This document shows positions 23,463 through 32,632 of a stretch of DNA of 64,000 nucleotides, piece after piece. The stretch covers positions 18,226,681 through 18,290,680 of the forward strand of contig NC_023749.2 in NCBI RefSeq assembly GCF_000499845.2, written 5' to 3'. How positions within the stretch are numbered: the stretch's first letter is position 1; each line of letters starts with the position of its first letter. This DNA comes from Phaseolus vulgaris (taxonomy: Eukaryota > Streptophyta > Magnoliopsida > Fabales > Fabaceae). The notes beneath the pieces were generated by a model, which did no database searches, had not been told where the DNA came from, and saw only the letters and a list, made by a program, of their open reading frames with translations. The position numbers and the translations under genes were made by a program.

Positions 23463-23574
23463 CTGCATAGACGAGAAAAGGAAGGGTTAGTTGGCCAAGT
23501 TATGCAAGTAAGTCAAAAAGCACATAAAAACATGCATGAGAAGAGACAAGTGTCCTAAAATGTGCAAGAGCTAC
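23463..23574 (-). other. Intron 2 of antisense gene, copy C
   Basis: Donor ATAG|GTAGCT (23574-23575) and acceptor GTCTATGCAG (ends 23463), 112 bp. Splicing preserves frame and again produces Ile-Asp. The intron is shorter than in copies A and B and its interior is unalignable by eye, while phase and junction are kept. Confidence 0.85.
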
Positions 23575-24412
23575 CTATATATTTTTTCAGAGCCACCACA
23601 TCAAATTCATCCTTGATGAGGCGAGCGGAGTTGTATTTGGCCCCCAGGAGCAGCCCACATAGCTCGCGTTCGTAGGGGGCCATAGCTTCGAGGTCCCTGG
23701 ATTTCTTGAATTCAACTCCAGGAACCCAGTAGAGGGGGTATCCCTCGAGCAAACTTGGACTTTGGGGGGTAGCAGATATCATGTAGAATCTGCCCTTCCA
23801 GTCTTTGAAGGATTGCTGGTACAGGCCCAGGAGCACCCACCCAGCAACCCCGTTCAGGCTAACCCAGGACCTGTCCCCAGGGTTCTTCGCTTCGAAGAAG
23901 TAGAGGAACACGTCCACGGAGGCGTTGTGCCCGAAATAACTGCAGAGGATCTGAAATGCCCGGATGAAGGCCCAGGCATTTGGATGGAGTTGGCAAGGCG
24001 CGACGTTTAACTCCATCATCAGCTCCTTTTCGAAGAAGGTGAAAGGGAGGCGCAGCTTCAACCTCTTGAAAATAGCGGAGTAGATGAAGACGAAGGGCAC
24101 CCCATTGGTGGCCCTGTCATCCGCGCAGATGGGCATTTCCCGAGGAGGAATGCGAATTTGGATATTGAAGTCATTCTCCCTGTCGATGGCGCAGGAAGGG
24201 TCATCAGGATTGTGGCTCAGCAAGGACTTGAGGTGGCCCTGGGGCAGTAGAGTGGAGGTTTCAGCGAGCAACGCCAGGGAGGCCCATTCGTAGACCCTGG
24301 CGTTGTCATGAAAGGAAGTAGCAACAGGCGGTGGTGGAGCTGGCGAACTTGCGGAAGGCTGTGCACCAGAGGGTGAGGCGACAATACGCGCAGTTTGTTT
24401 CAAGCGAGCCAT
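23575..24412 (-). CDS. Antisense Tat gene, exon 1, copy C (intact)
   Basis: ATG at 24412, ten bases after the acceptor of the 5'-UTR intron. 279 codons then phase 1 at the donor, no stop. N-terminus MARLKQTARIVASPSG, which differs from the histone H3 tail (ARTKQTAR) at one of eight residues. A short Pro/Ser/Ala linker is followed by the globular domain with KRLKLRLP, EKELMMEL, QLHPNAWAFIRAF, FEAKNPGDRSWVSLNG, FKDWK and a final region ending VALKKYI at the splice site. The open state with diverged sequence suggests past selection, though exon 2 of this copy is frameshifted. Confidence 0.87.
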
Positions 24413-24422
24413 CGCGAGATAG

Positions 24423-24681
24423 CTGCAAATGGAGGAAAAACGAAAGTCAGAATGAATGGAAGAAGAGGGAATGATGAATGTTTCGGTGAAAACAGAAAGG
24501 GGAAAGGATGCCCAGGTGAAGAGAGGAAGAAGAAGAAGCAGAAGCCAGAGTGAGAGCGTGAAAAAACCCTAGCGCGGGTTCGAGAGAGGGAAATAGAGAA
24601 GATGAATGCATGATAACCAGAATGATAAATGCAATCGGTAAAGATGACCAAAAAGAGGGCCAGGGAGAAGAAAAACCATAC
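24423..24681 (-). other. 5'-UTR intron of antisense gene, copy C
   Basis: Donor CCAAAG|GTATGG (24681-24682) and acceptor TCCATTTGCAG (ends 24423), 259 bp. Same place as in copy A and in the copy at 60360-60595. Confidence 0.75.
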
Positions 24682-24682
24682 C

Positions 24683-24980
24683 TTTGGATGATCGCAAGAG
24701 ATGTGGCAGCAGAGAATTTAAGGAAAGAAAGGTGCACAGAGGAAAAGTTCGCAGAGAGTCTGGGAGTCGAATGAAGAAGATGGAGGAACAGTAAAGGAGC
24801 GCGCCAATTTGAATAAGAGAAGCGCTAGCGACGCACAACGCTGGCCGTCGATGGGGCCACGTGTCGCGAGATTAAGAGAGGAAGTCCAAACGTTAAAGAA
24901 GCAGCACGTGAGGCGGCCCCACTTGCCACGTGGACTGAAGGCACGATCACTTAGTCTCTTCGCTGAGAACGAGTTCTCGA
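24683..24980 (-). promoter_or_regulatory. Promoter and first exon of antisense gene, copy C
   Basis: G-box CACGTG at 24858-24863 in GACACGTGGCCCCATCGAC, closely matching copy A (GACACGTGGACCCATCAAC). Other ACGTG cores lie near 24904 and 24929. The stretch between the G-box and the donor is leader. No TATA box is obvious. Confidence 0.58.
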
Positions 24981-24982
24981 CT

Positions 24983-24999
24983 CGAGACTGGGGGGCTTG
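24983..24999 (+). other. Polypurine tract of Tat copy C
   Basis: CGAGACTGGGGGGCTTG immediately before LTR start TGATCC, identical to that of copy A although the LTRs belong to different subfamilies. Confidence 0.85.
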
Positions 25000-26153
25000 T
25001 GATCCGATCGGTCATCGGTAGTCGATGACGTCAGCAGCAGAGAACCACGTGGACCACTCGCCAAGAGCGGTGATCGGTGGTCAGTGACCAAGTGACCACC
25101 GACAGATCAGGCGGAAGAGAGGTCGGGGGACAGATCATCCAGAATGGTGATCGGTGGTCAGTAGCCAAGTGGCCATCAACAGACCAGTTCTCAGACTAAC
25201 GCCTGAAGGCAGAATGCGAGAAGCAAATAAACACTGATCAGTCATCGGGTGTATTGTCATCGGGGTCTCGTGTTACACGCAGTTAAACTGGGACTGAGGT
25301 TCCCAGCGAGAGCGTTACGCATGGATCTCGCATGAGCACACCTCAGGGAATCATGCACGAGAGTGGCCTGAGGGAACTAGTAAACCAGTCAGTGATTGGT
25401 GATTCCCTCAACCCATTACGTGCATGGCATCGTGAAGGGTGAGTCGCTTACGCAGAGAGCAACATTTGGTGAGTGTGCCTAGACCAGCCACACCCGACGT
25501 TCTCCTAAGAGTATGCGATTTACCCAGATGAGAGAAAATATCCTAAGTTACTCCGCAAAGGCGTAACTTAGACACACAAAGAGAAGCGTTAGAGCTCTTC
25601 CAGTAAATGACACGTGTGTGGTTAGATGTGAGTTGCAGGCCTCCACGTGTCACCATCTGAGAGGGGTGCGGTCCAGACAAAAGTGCACTCCGTACCATTA
25701 AGGGTACAGACAGGCGCAGCCAAGCGCAGAGACGCGCAGACATGCACAGACTCTCACGCTCCCACTGCTGATTCTGAAGGTACACTTTCTCTGAAAAGCA
25801 TCACAGGGTTCTGACATGTGCCAGAAAAGCATAACAGAATTCTGTTATGCCCAGAAGCAGGGAAAGAGACATAAAGGGAGAGAATCAGGGTGAGAGTGGG
25901 GGAGGAGAAAAAACAGAGAGCAAGAGTTTTTCACACACACTACTAGTTTTCTGATCTTTGGTGGTTCTGTGGACTAACTTGATCGTCGGAGTGCAAACGG
26001 CCGCTAGAGGCGCCGTCTGTGTGTTTTGCAGGTCACGTTTGAAGACATCTGAGAGAAGGTTCTGAGGGTGACTCTGCAGAGAACGCAGTCGCGTAAACGA
26101 GGCAAAGAGTGCCGTGAAGCGATTGCTCCACGTTCGAGTTGCCGGCAGGATCA
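25000..26153 (+). mobile_element. Complete Tat LTR (TGATCC...GGATCA), end of copy C
   Basis: 1154 bp with six-base inverted ends TGATCC and GGATCA. It has several ACGTG motifs, a 22-bp palindrome at 25831-25852, and a weak TATA-like ACATAAAG near 25870. Left neighbour is the polypurine tract of copy C, so it is a 3' LTR. Right neighbour is Tat gag of another copy with no primer site between, so the LTR also sits where a 5' LTR would. A related LTR runs in the opposite direction at 63233-64000. Confidence 0.87.
25831..25852. repeat. Perfect 22-bp palindrome in LTR
   Basis: GCATAACAGAA followed directly by its reverse complement TTCTGTTATGC. A related half (AAAGCATCACAGG) lies 35 bp upstream. 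In the LTR at 63233-64000 the palindrome persists with one mismatch (about 63551-63572). It lies just upstream of the likely transcription start and may bind a dimeric factor; that is inference. Confidence 0.85.
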
Positions 26154-26930
26154 GACCGCGAGGGCGCCCTTTTGTCTCTTTGTTTCAGGTATTCACGGCG
26201 GCGAAGGGTGAAAAGTGGAATGAAGAGCTGTGTCACGCAAACGACGAGTTGCGCCACGGGATGTGCATCCACCCTAGGAATCATGAAGAAGAGGATCGCG
26301 AGTGCTTCACACCACCCAAGGAGTTCCCTATGCCCTTTTCGCAGTCCATTATGCAAGCGGTGATACCACCCACGTTCGTCGGCCCGAAGGTTACGTTCAT
26401 TGGGATGGAAGATCCAGAGGCGCACCTCACTGCGTTCCATACGCAGATGATGCTTGTCGGCGATTCTGACGCCGTGAGGTGCAAGTTATTCATGAGCACG
26501 CTGGTAGGAATGGCAATGGACTGGTTCATCAACCTTCCAGACGGCCACGTGACATCATTTACGCAACTATAACAGCTGTTTAGGGAGCAATATATCGCGA
26601 ATCGGGGTCCTCCACCAGTGTCGTATGATCTCTTCGACATGAAGCAGTATTAGGGGGAGACATTGAAGGAGTACATCAACCGCTTTGGGGCACAGGTGGT
26701 GAAGGTTGGCACCACCGAGGAGCCGATGATAGTGTATGCATTTAGGAAGGGGATCTGTCCTGGGCCTTTTTGCGATTCGCTCATCAGAAACTGCCCCAGA
26801 ACTTTCGCATAAATCAGGCATCGCGCGGTGGCGCACATCGCAACACATGGAGAGGTATGCGAGAAACGTGCAAGTGTTGTGCCTGCACGCCCTAGAGCAC
26901 CGTCGCGCGAACAACCCGCAAGGGTGAATG
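26154..26930 (+). pseudogene. Degenerate Tat gag (left part)
   Basis: From about 26190 this aligns with Tat gag: WNEELC, KEFPMPFSQSIM, MEDPEAHLTAFHTQMM, FMSTLVG, DWFINLPDGH, then after stops YIANRGPPPVSYDLFDMKQY and INRFGAQVV. Stops at about 26571, 26652 and 26812 break it. The region between the LTR end at 26153 and gag (normally primer site and leader) is only about 37 bp. The gag continues at 32366-32632 beyond the inserted element. Confidence 0.8.
26766..26930 (+). repeat. 165-bp duplication, left copy
   Basis: Gag sequence from CTTTTTGCGATTCGCTC to AGGGTGAATG. It matches 32366-32530 with two mismatches (26776/32376 T to G; one C to A near 26833/32433). The two copies flank the element 26931-32365 directly. 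Confidence 0.92.
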
Positions 26931-27929
26931 AAAGGTGGCTTTTTATAATGAAGAACAAGATCATTCGCCTTCACATTTAAAGTTTTTCTTGTTAATCTTT
27001 GCAAAAGATAAAGCCCAAGCCCAAGCCCAAGCCCAAGCCCAAGAAGGCCAAAGCCCACAAAAGCCCAAAAACCATCCCATGAAGGGCAAGGCCAAGTTTT
27101 AAATAATTTAGAAAGGTGCTTAGAGGGAAACATTAGAAACCTCTATTGTTAAAGCATCTTTTAGTCTTTAGTTAAGAGTCTTAGGGGGGGTGTATTAGTA
27201 GATAGGTGTAGGAGTAAATAAGGAGGTGCCAAAGTGAGAGAAAGGATCACACCTTCCTCATGCATAGGATTAGGCGCCAGATTTGAGTAAGTTTAGGAGG
27301 GAATTTTGAATACTCTTAGCTTTGTTTTTCAGCACCTTAGGCTATAAATAGAGGTGCTCTCCTTGTATTTTTGAGATTTGAATTCATCTAAAGAAACTAT
27401 ACTCAAAATTGGAGTGAGCATTTGAGAGCTTTTGAGCTTCTACTCTAGTCTTATCTTGAAGGACCATGGTTTCCTCAAGTGGCGGCTTCCACACTCATCT
27501 AGGAGCATCCATACTTCTAGTGGCGTGATCATCCAACCTATCTTCCATCTTCATGAGCATTCTCTTCTCCTTTCTTTCTTCTCTTTCAATTACTCTTGTT
27601 GTCTTGTGTTCTTGAGCATGTTTTGGTTCGGCTATTCCATTTTCCAGCACATGTGTTCTGTTTTTTGTTTTTCAATTCCTTTTATGTTCGGTTCTTATGT
27701 GTTCTTGCATAATTCTGTTCGGTCAATTCATTTTATGTCTCCTTTGTTGATTCAATTTGACAATATTTGGTTCAACCAAATGAGTTTGGGAATTGGTACT
27801 TGTTATTGGTGAGTTCTTGACTTAGAACCATGATCCAACTTCTAAGAAAGTGCCTCTATATTTTCCAGCTCAAGGTGATTCCTCAAAGTGTCAAGAATCT
27901 TGTTCTATGTGGCTATTGGAATCACATCA
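26931..27929 (+). mobile_element. 5' LTR of gag-only element
   Basis: Starts at AAAGGTGGC, which corresponds to base 16 of the 3' LTR; the terminal TGATGAGAATCAACT is absent. Contains five GCCCAA units at 27003-27041 and TATAAATA at 27343-27350. Ends AATCACATCA at 27929. Confidence 0.9.
27343..27350 (+). promoter_or_regulatory. TATA box of 5' LTR
   Basis: TATAAATA in CCTTAGGCTATAAATAGAGG, identical in the 3' LTR (31779-31786) and close in 35965-35972 and 37098-37105. Confidence 0.8.
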
Positions 27930-27931
27930 TG

Positions 27932-27949
27932 TGGTATCATGAGTCTTAG
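27932..27949 (+). other. Primer-binding site, decayed
   Basis: TGGTATCATGAGTCTTAG two bases after the LTR; TGGTATCA matches the initiator Met tRNA site, the rest is diverged. The same variant is used at 37657-37674, so it may be a functional variant of the family rather than decay. Confidence 0.75.
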
Positions 27950-29276
27950 GTTCATTCTTGTTAATTGTTGAGTTGTGTGCACTTTAATTTCAAGAGCTCT
28001 TTATTTTTCTTGCAATTTAAGTTTCTGTTTTAGATTTTTAATTGAGTATTCTTGCTGTTTTTCTTTTGCTCCAAGTGTTTGTGGAAAGGTTTATGGCACT
28101 CATAATTCTTATGAGTATGGTTGCTCTTTTGGAATGGCATTATCCTTCCTAGAGTATACCTTAAGCTTCCTTTCACTTGTTACAATTTGTGTTGTGTCTT
28201 TTAATTTTTGAATCATGTCAAGTTTTGTCTTAGTCATGTTTTTCCATATATGTCATTACTTCTAGTAGTACTTTTATTGTTTTGATTGTTTCTTGCTTTG
28301 GTGTCCTATAATTTTCTGAATTGATGTTGATCCTTTGTCCATTTTCTTTTTAGAATTGAGTTCATACTTGTATTCTAGACCTATACAAGTTCCAATACAT
28401 CATTTTCTATTATGTCTTTGCTAGTTCATCATTCTGTTTTTTTATTCCTATTAGGATTCCTCTGTTTCTGAAAAGAGTGCTTACTGTTTTTCCTTATTGC
28501 AACTGATTTACGTACTGTAAAATTCTGAAATTCTGGATTTGAGATATTCAAAGTGTTAGAAAAGAATAGAAAAAAGAATCATTCAAAAATATGAAGTGCA
28601 CAAAAAATGATAAATAAAATAAAAAAAGTGTACATTCCTGCCGAAAAAAATACGGTAATCTGGCAGTGATTTTAAAAAATTTATTTCTCTCAATTGGCTT
28701 ACTGTTTTTAACTGATTCCAGTGCCATTTTTGAATTAACATCTTGAAGTTTCTGTGGTATAAATTTCATAATCCAGTTCGCTCTACAACGTTCCAGTTAA
28801 ATCAGTGAATATCAAGCACAGTTTGCATTTTAAAAAAAAAAAATTTCCAGTAGCTAAATTTTTTTGTTTTCTTCATCTACTCTAGAGCTTTTCCTTAAGT
28901 ATTCTTTTGTGTGCCTACTTTTCTCATTGAGTTCTTTATTTTCTTGATTGTCTTTCATTCTTACTCTTTGAGTTTGTCTTACATATAGTTTTCCTTTTGC
29001 AATTACCTTTCCTTGCTTATACCTTTTCTTGTTTGTCTTTATTGTTTCTTTGGTTTTGTGGTGGTTTGCTCTTAAGATTGGTGTGCTTGCTTTGGCATAT
29101 TTCATTTGAGGATTCCAAGGCCTCAAGATCAGATTGGTGCAAGAACATTATTTCTTTGAGAGTGATATCTTTTCAGCCTTAGTTCATTTTGGCAGTTTCA
29201 TTGCCAAAAAGCTCACTGTTTTTGCTAATTTTTAATTTGTTTGCTGTTTTTGTGTGTTTGCTGTTTTTAATTACAA
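27950..29276 (+). other. Leader of gag-only element
   Basis: AT-rich untranslated leader of 1.3 kb with no supported gene. It includes a conserved block near 28640 (CCGAAAAAAATACGG) and an A-run near 28830. It aligns along its length with 37675-38990 and with minus-strand 56084-57306. Confidence 0.75.
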
Positions 29277-31538
29277 ATGGCTGGATTTTCAAGTGATGCA
29301 TCCTACAAGCAGAATTCTCCTTCCAAAGCTTCAATTCTTGGTGAATTACATGAAGCTCAAAGAACAATTAGACGGTTGGAGGAGAAAATGCTAAAGATGG
29401 AGGTACAACAAGCTAGACCATCTCCTTCTATCCATGATGGACATCATTCTCATAGACCATCTTCTAGAGCTTCTTCAAATGATGTTGGCCTTGAAGATGA
29501 GCATAGGAGAAGGAGACCTCCACCCCAAGTCCATGGACAAAGACATCATCACCAAGGGGAAAGAATTCACTACGGCAATGGTTTCTACCATGATGCAAAG
29601 TCCAAGCTTCCTTCGGTCAAACTACCTTGTTTTAATGGTTCTAGTGATCCAAATGTGTATTTAGATTGGGAGGCTAAGTGTGAACAAATTTTTGAGATCC
29701 ATGAGATCCAAGATGAGCATAAGCTCAAGCTAGCCACCCTAGAGTTTAGTGATTATGCCATGAAATGGTGGCATGGGATTGTAAAGGACATTATCTATCA
29801 CAAGGGTCCTCCCGTGGACTCTTGGAACTCTTTAAAGGATCATATGCGCGCTAGATTTGTGCCCCCACATTTTAGGAAAGACCTCATGTTGAGACTCCAA
29901 CGGTTTCAACAAGGCACGCTAAATGTGGATGAATATTATAAAGAGCTAGAAACGCTTGTGCTTAAAATTGAATTAGAGGAAAGTGAGGAAGCTATGATTG
30001 CTAGGTTTGTGAGTGGTCTTAGGAAGGATATTCAAGACTTTGTTGAGTTACAAGAGTATTCATCATTGGGCTCTTTAGTTCATCTTGCAATGAAGGTGGA
30101 AGCCCAACTTGCTAAGAAAAACTCTTTGAAAAATGCTTCCAATGATGGATACTACTCCAAGTCTTGGAGAACCAAAAATTCTTTTTCTAAACATCCTTCC
30201 AAAGATTCTTCTTTCAAACCCAAGGATCCTACGCCATCTACTTCTAGGCCTAAATCCCCAATTAAATCGTCTAGTCAAAAGTGTTTTAAATGTTTGGGAT
30301 ATGGTCACATTGCTGCTAATTGCCCTTCTAAAAGAAGTATGTACATGCATGAAGGCATTGTAGTTAGTGAGCATGATTCCACTTCACCTAGGCATTCTTC
30401 ACCTTCTAGACCATCAAGTGAAAATGAGAGTGAAAGTCCTTGTGAAGGTGCCTTATTGATGGTAAGACGTATGTTGGGCACAATTCCAAAATCTTTGAAT
30501 GATACTCAAAGAGAAAATATTTTTCACACCCGATGTCTTATCAACAACAAGTTATGTTCCTTGATTATTGATGGGGGAAGTTGCACTAATGTGGCTAGTA
30601 CAAGAGTTGTGGAGAAGTTAGCCTTACCCACTATCTCTCATACCAAGCCCTACAAATTACAATGGCTTAGTGAAGTAGGTGAAATCATGGTGAATAAACA
30701 AGTCCTCATTAACTTCGCTATAGGAAAGTATAAAGATGAGGTTTTATGTGATGTTGTGCCCATGGAAGCTTCTCATCTTCTTTTAGGAAGGCCTTGGCAA
30801 TATGATAGACATGTTTTACATGATGGCCTATCCAATACAATGTCTTTTTCCTTCCTAGGGCGCAAGGTTATATTAAAACCCCTCTCTCCCAAAGAGGTTC
30901 ATGAGGACCAAATAAAAATGAAAACTAAAAGAGAAAATGAGAAAGAAAAAGAAGTAAGTACTACACCGAGTCACACCATTTTCTCCTCTAAATCCATCAT
31001 GTTGACTCGTGCTATACCTCAAATGGACCCTCCAAGGTCTTCTTCTTCTTTATCTTTTTCATTACCCAAGGTTCCTATTTCAACACCACCTTGGTTAAAA
31101 TATGTTAGGGATGATTTTTTCATACCTCTTAATGGGTTTCACCATTTAAGAGGTCTTTTTCCAAAAAATATCATCATTCCCAAACAAATTTTTCCAACTT
31201 GGTTGATTCATAGGACCTCCCTTTCTGCAATCCCTTTGATTCCCTCTACTAAGTCATGTATTCCTTTTTCTTACTCTTTTGATTGTAAAAGTACATTGAC
31301 TTTGTTATATGCAGGGATTCAGAATTCGTGGGCGAATTCTCTCCAACTCGGGGAGTATGATGAGAATCAACTAAAGGTGGCTTTTTATAATGAAGAACAA
31401 GATCATTCGCCTTCACATTTAAAGTTTTTCTTGTTAATCTTTGCAAAAGATAAAGCCCAAGCCCAAGCCCAAGCCCAAGAAGGCCAAAGCCCACAAAAGC
31501 CCAAAGACCATCCCATGAAGGGCAAGGCCAAGTTTTAA
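29277..31538 (+). CDS. Gag-protease ORF fused to a C-terminal tail that enters the 3' LTR
   Basis: 753 codons, ATG at 29277 ([10 protein letters not shown]), the start shared with 38991 and minus-strand 56083. Domains: short coiled coil (RRLEEKMLKMEVQ), histidine-rich linker, retrotransposon Gag core with [11 protein letters not shown] and [10 protein letters not shown], zinc knuckle [14 protein letters not shown] near residue 340, protease LIIDGGSCTNV near residue 434, and LLGRPWQYDR. After about residue 560 comes a Ser/Pro-rich stretch replacing RT to integrase, then [15 protein letters not shown], the remnant of the integrase tail, read into the 3' LTR. The frame stayed open despite loss of pol, consistent with a non-autonomous Gag donor. 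Confidence 0.9.
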   Translation: MAGFSSDASYKQNSPSKASILGELHEAQRTIRRLEEKMLKMEVQQARPSPSIHDGHHSHRPSSRASSNDVGLEDEHRRRRPPPQVHGQRHHHQGERIHYGNGFYHDAKSKLPSVKLPCFNGSSDPNVYLDWEAKCEQIFEIHEIQDEHKLKLATLEFSDYAMKWWHGIVKDIIYHKGPPVDSWNSLKDHMRARFVPPHFRKDLMLRLQRFQQGTLNVDEYYKELETLVLKIELEESEEAMIARFVSGLRKDIQDFVELQEYSSLGSLVHLAMKVEAQLAKKNSLKNASNDGYYSKSWRTKNSFSKHPSKDSSFKPKDPTPSTSRPKSPIKSSSQKCFKCLGYGHIAANCPSKRSMYMHEGIVVSEHDSTSPRHSSPSRPSSENESESPCEGALLMVRRMLGTIPKSLNDTQRENIFHTRCLINNKLCSLIIDGGSCTNVASTRVVEKLALPTISHTKPYKLQWLSEVGEIMVNKQVLINFAIGKYKDEVLCDVVPMEASHLLLGRPWQYDRHVLHDGLSNTMSFSFLGRKVILKPLSPKEVHEDQIKMKTKRENEKEKEVSTTPSHTIFSSKSIMLTRAIPQMDPPRSSSSLSFSLPKVPISTPPWLKYVRDDFFIPLNGFHHLRGLFPKNIIIPKQIFPTWLIHRTSLSAIPLIPSTKSCIPFSYSFDCKSTLTLLYAGIQNSWANSLQLGEYDENQLKVAFYNEEQDHSPSHLKFFLLIFAKDKAQAQAQAQEGQSPQKPKDHPMKGKAKF

Positions 31539-32365
31539 ATAATTTAGAAAGGTGCTTAGAGGGAAACATTAGAAACCTCTATTGTTAAAGCATCTTTTAG
31601 TCTTTAGTTAAGAGTCTTAGGGGGGGTGTATTAGTAGATAGGTGTAGGAGTAAATAAGGAGGTGCCAAAGTGAGAGAAAGGATCACACCTTCCTCATGCA
31701 TAGGATTAGGCGCCGGATTTGAGTAAGTTTAGGAGGGAATTTTGAATTCTCTTAGCTTTGTTTTTCAGCACCTTAGGCTATAAATAGAGGTGCTCTCCTT
31801 GTATTTTTGAGATTTGAATTCATCTAAAGAAACTATACTCAAAATTGGAGTGAGCATTTGAGAGCTTTTGAGCTTCTACTCTAGTCTTATCTTGAAGGAC
31901 CATGGTTTCCTCAAGTGGCGGCTTCCACACTCATCTAGGAGCATCCATACTTCTAGTGGCGTGATCATCCAACCTATCTTCCATCTTCATGAGCATTCTC
32001 TTCTCCTTTCTTTCTTCTCTTTCAATTACTCTTGTTGTCTTGTGTTCTTGAGCATGTTTTGGTTCGGCTATTCCATTTTCCAGCACATGTGTTCTGTTTT
32101 TTGTTTTTCAATTCCTTTTATGTTCGGTTCTTATGTGTTCTTGCATAATTCTGTTCGGTCAATTCATTTTATGTCTCCTTTGTTGATTCAATTTGACAAT
32201 ATTTGGTTCAACCAAATGAGTTTGGGAATTGGTACTTGTTATTGGTGAGTTCTTGACTTAGAACCATGATCCAACTTCTAAGAAAGTGCCTCTATATTTT
32301 CCAGCTCAAGGTGATTCCTCAAAGTGTCAAGAATCTTGTTCTATGTGGCTATTGGAATCACATCA
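31358..32365 (+). mobile_element. 3' LTR of gag-only element
   Basis: Starts TGATGAGAATCAAC after a purine-rich ACTCGGGGAGTA, ends AATCACATCA. Four GCCCAA units at about 31454-31477. TATA box at 31779-31786. The right end is intact and joins the duplicated gag segment at 32366. Confidence 0.92.
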
Positions 32366-32530
32366 CTTTTTGCGAGTCGCTCATCAGAAACTGCCCCAGA
32401 ACTTTCGCATAAATCAGGCATCGCGCGGTGGAGCACATCGCAACACATGGAGAGGTATGCGAGAAACGTGCAAGTGTTGTGCCTGCACGCCCTAGAGCAC
32501 CGTCGCGCGAACAACCCGCAAGGGTGAATG
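32366..32530 (+). repeat. 165-bp duplication, right copy
   Basis: Second copy of 26766-26930 (two mismatches). Starts immediately after the LTR end and runs on without interruption into unique gag sequence at 32531. Confidence 0.92.
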
Positions 32531-32632
32531 AGGCCGCGACAGGGAAGAGAGCCCAAGAAAGGAAGCTCAGATGAGAACAGGGCAGTAAGGAACGACTTTG
32601 TGGTGGAGCTGAAGGGCCTCATTGTTGTTCCC
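32531..32632 (+). pseudogene. Degenerate Tat gag (right part)
   Basis: Continues the gag of 26154-26930: ATGKRAQ, then FVVELKGLIVVP, which aligns with FVVELAELIAIP in copy D. Cut at 32632 by the copia LTR. Confidence 0.7.

Larger units (their letters stand above)
26931..32365 (+). mobile_element. Gag-only CRM-like element, young
   Basis: Two near-identical LTRs (26931-27929 and 31358-32365) differ at about three bases and one GCCCAA unit in 1 kb, so the insertion is recent. Between them are a primer site, a 1.3-kb leader and one long ORF with gag, zinc knuckle and protease; RT, RNase H and the integrase core are missing. The 5' LTR lacks its first 15 bases. Instead of a 5-bp target duplication, the flanks repeat 165 bp of gag. 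It would depend on a full element such as 36691-45375 for replication. Confidence 0.9.

Noticed and set aside
25543..25785. 80-codon frame antisense in the Tat LTR, with a related frame at 63568-63858
   Set aside because: Both LTR copies keep it, but most differences change the amino acid and the frame has no recognisable motif. It is likely a by-product of LTR similarity.
27432..27812. Identical 126-codon frames at 27432-27812 and 31868-32248
   Set aside because: They lie in the transcribed part of the two LTRs of one young element. Identity follows from LTR duplication, and no family features are visible.
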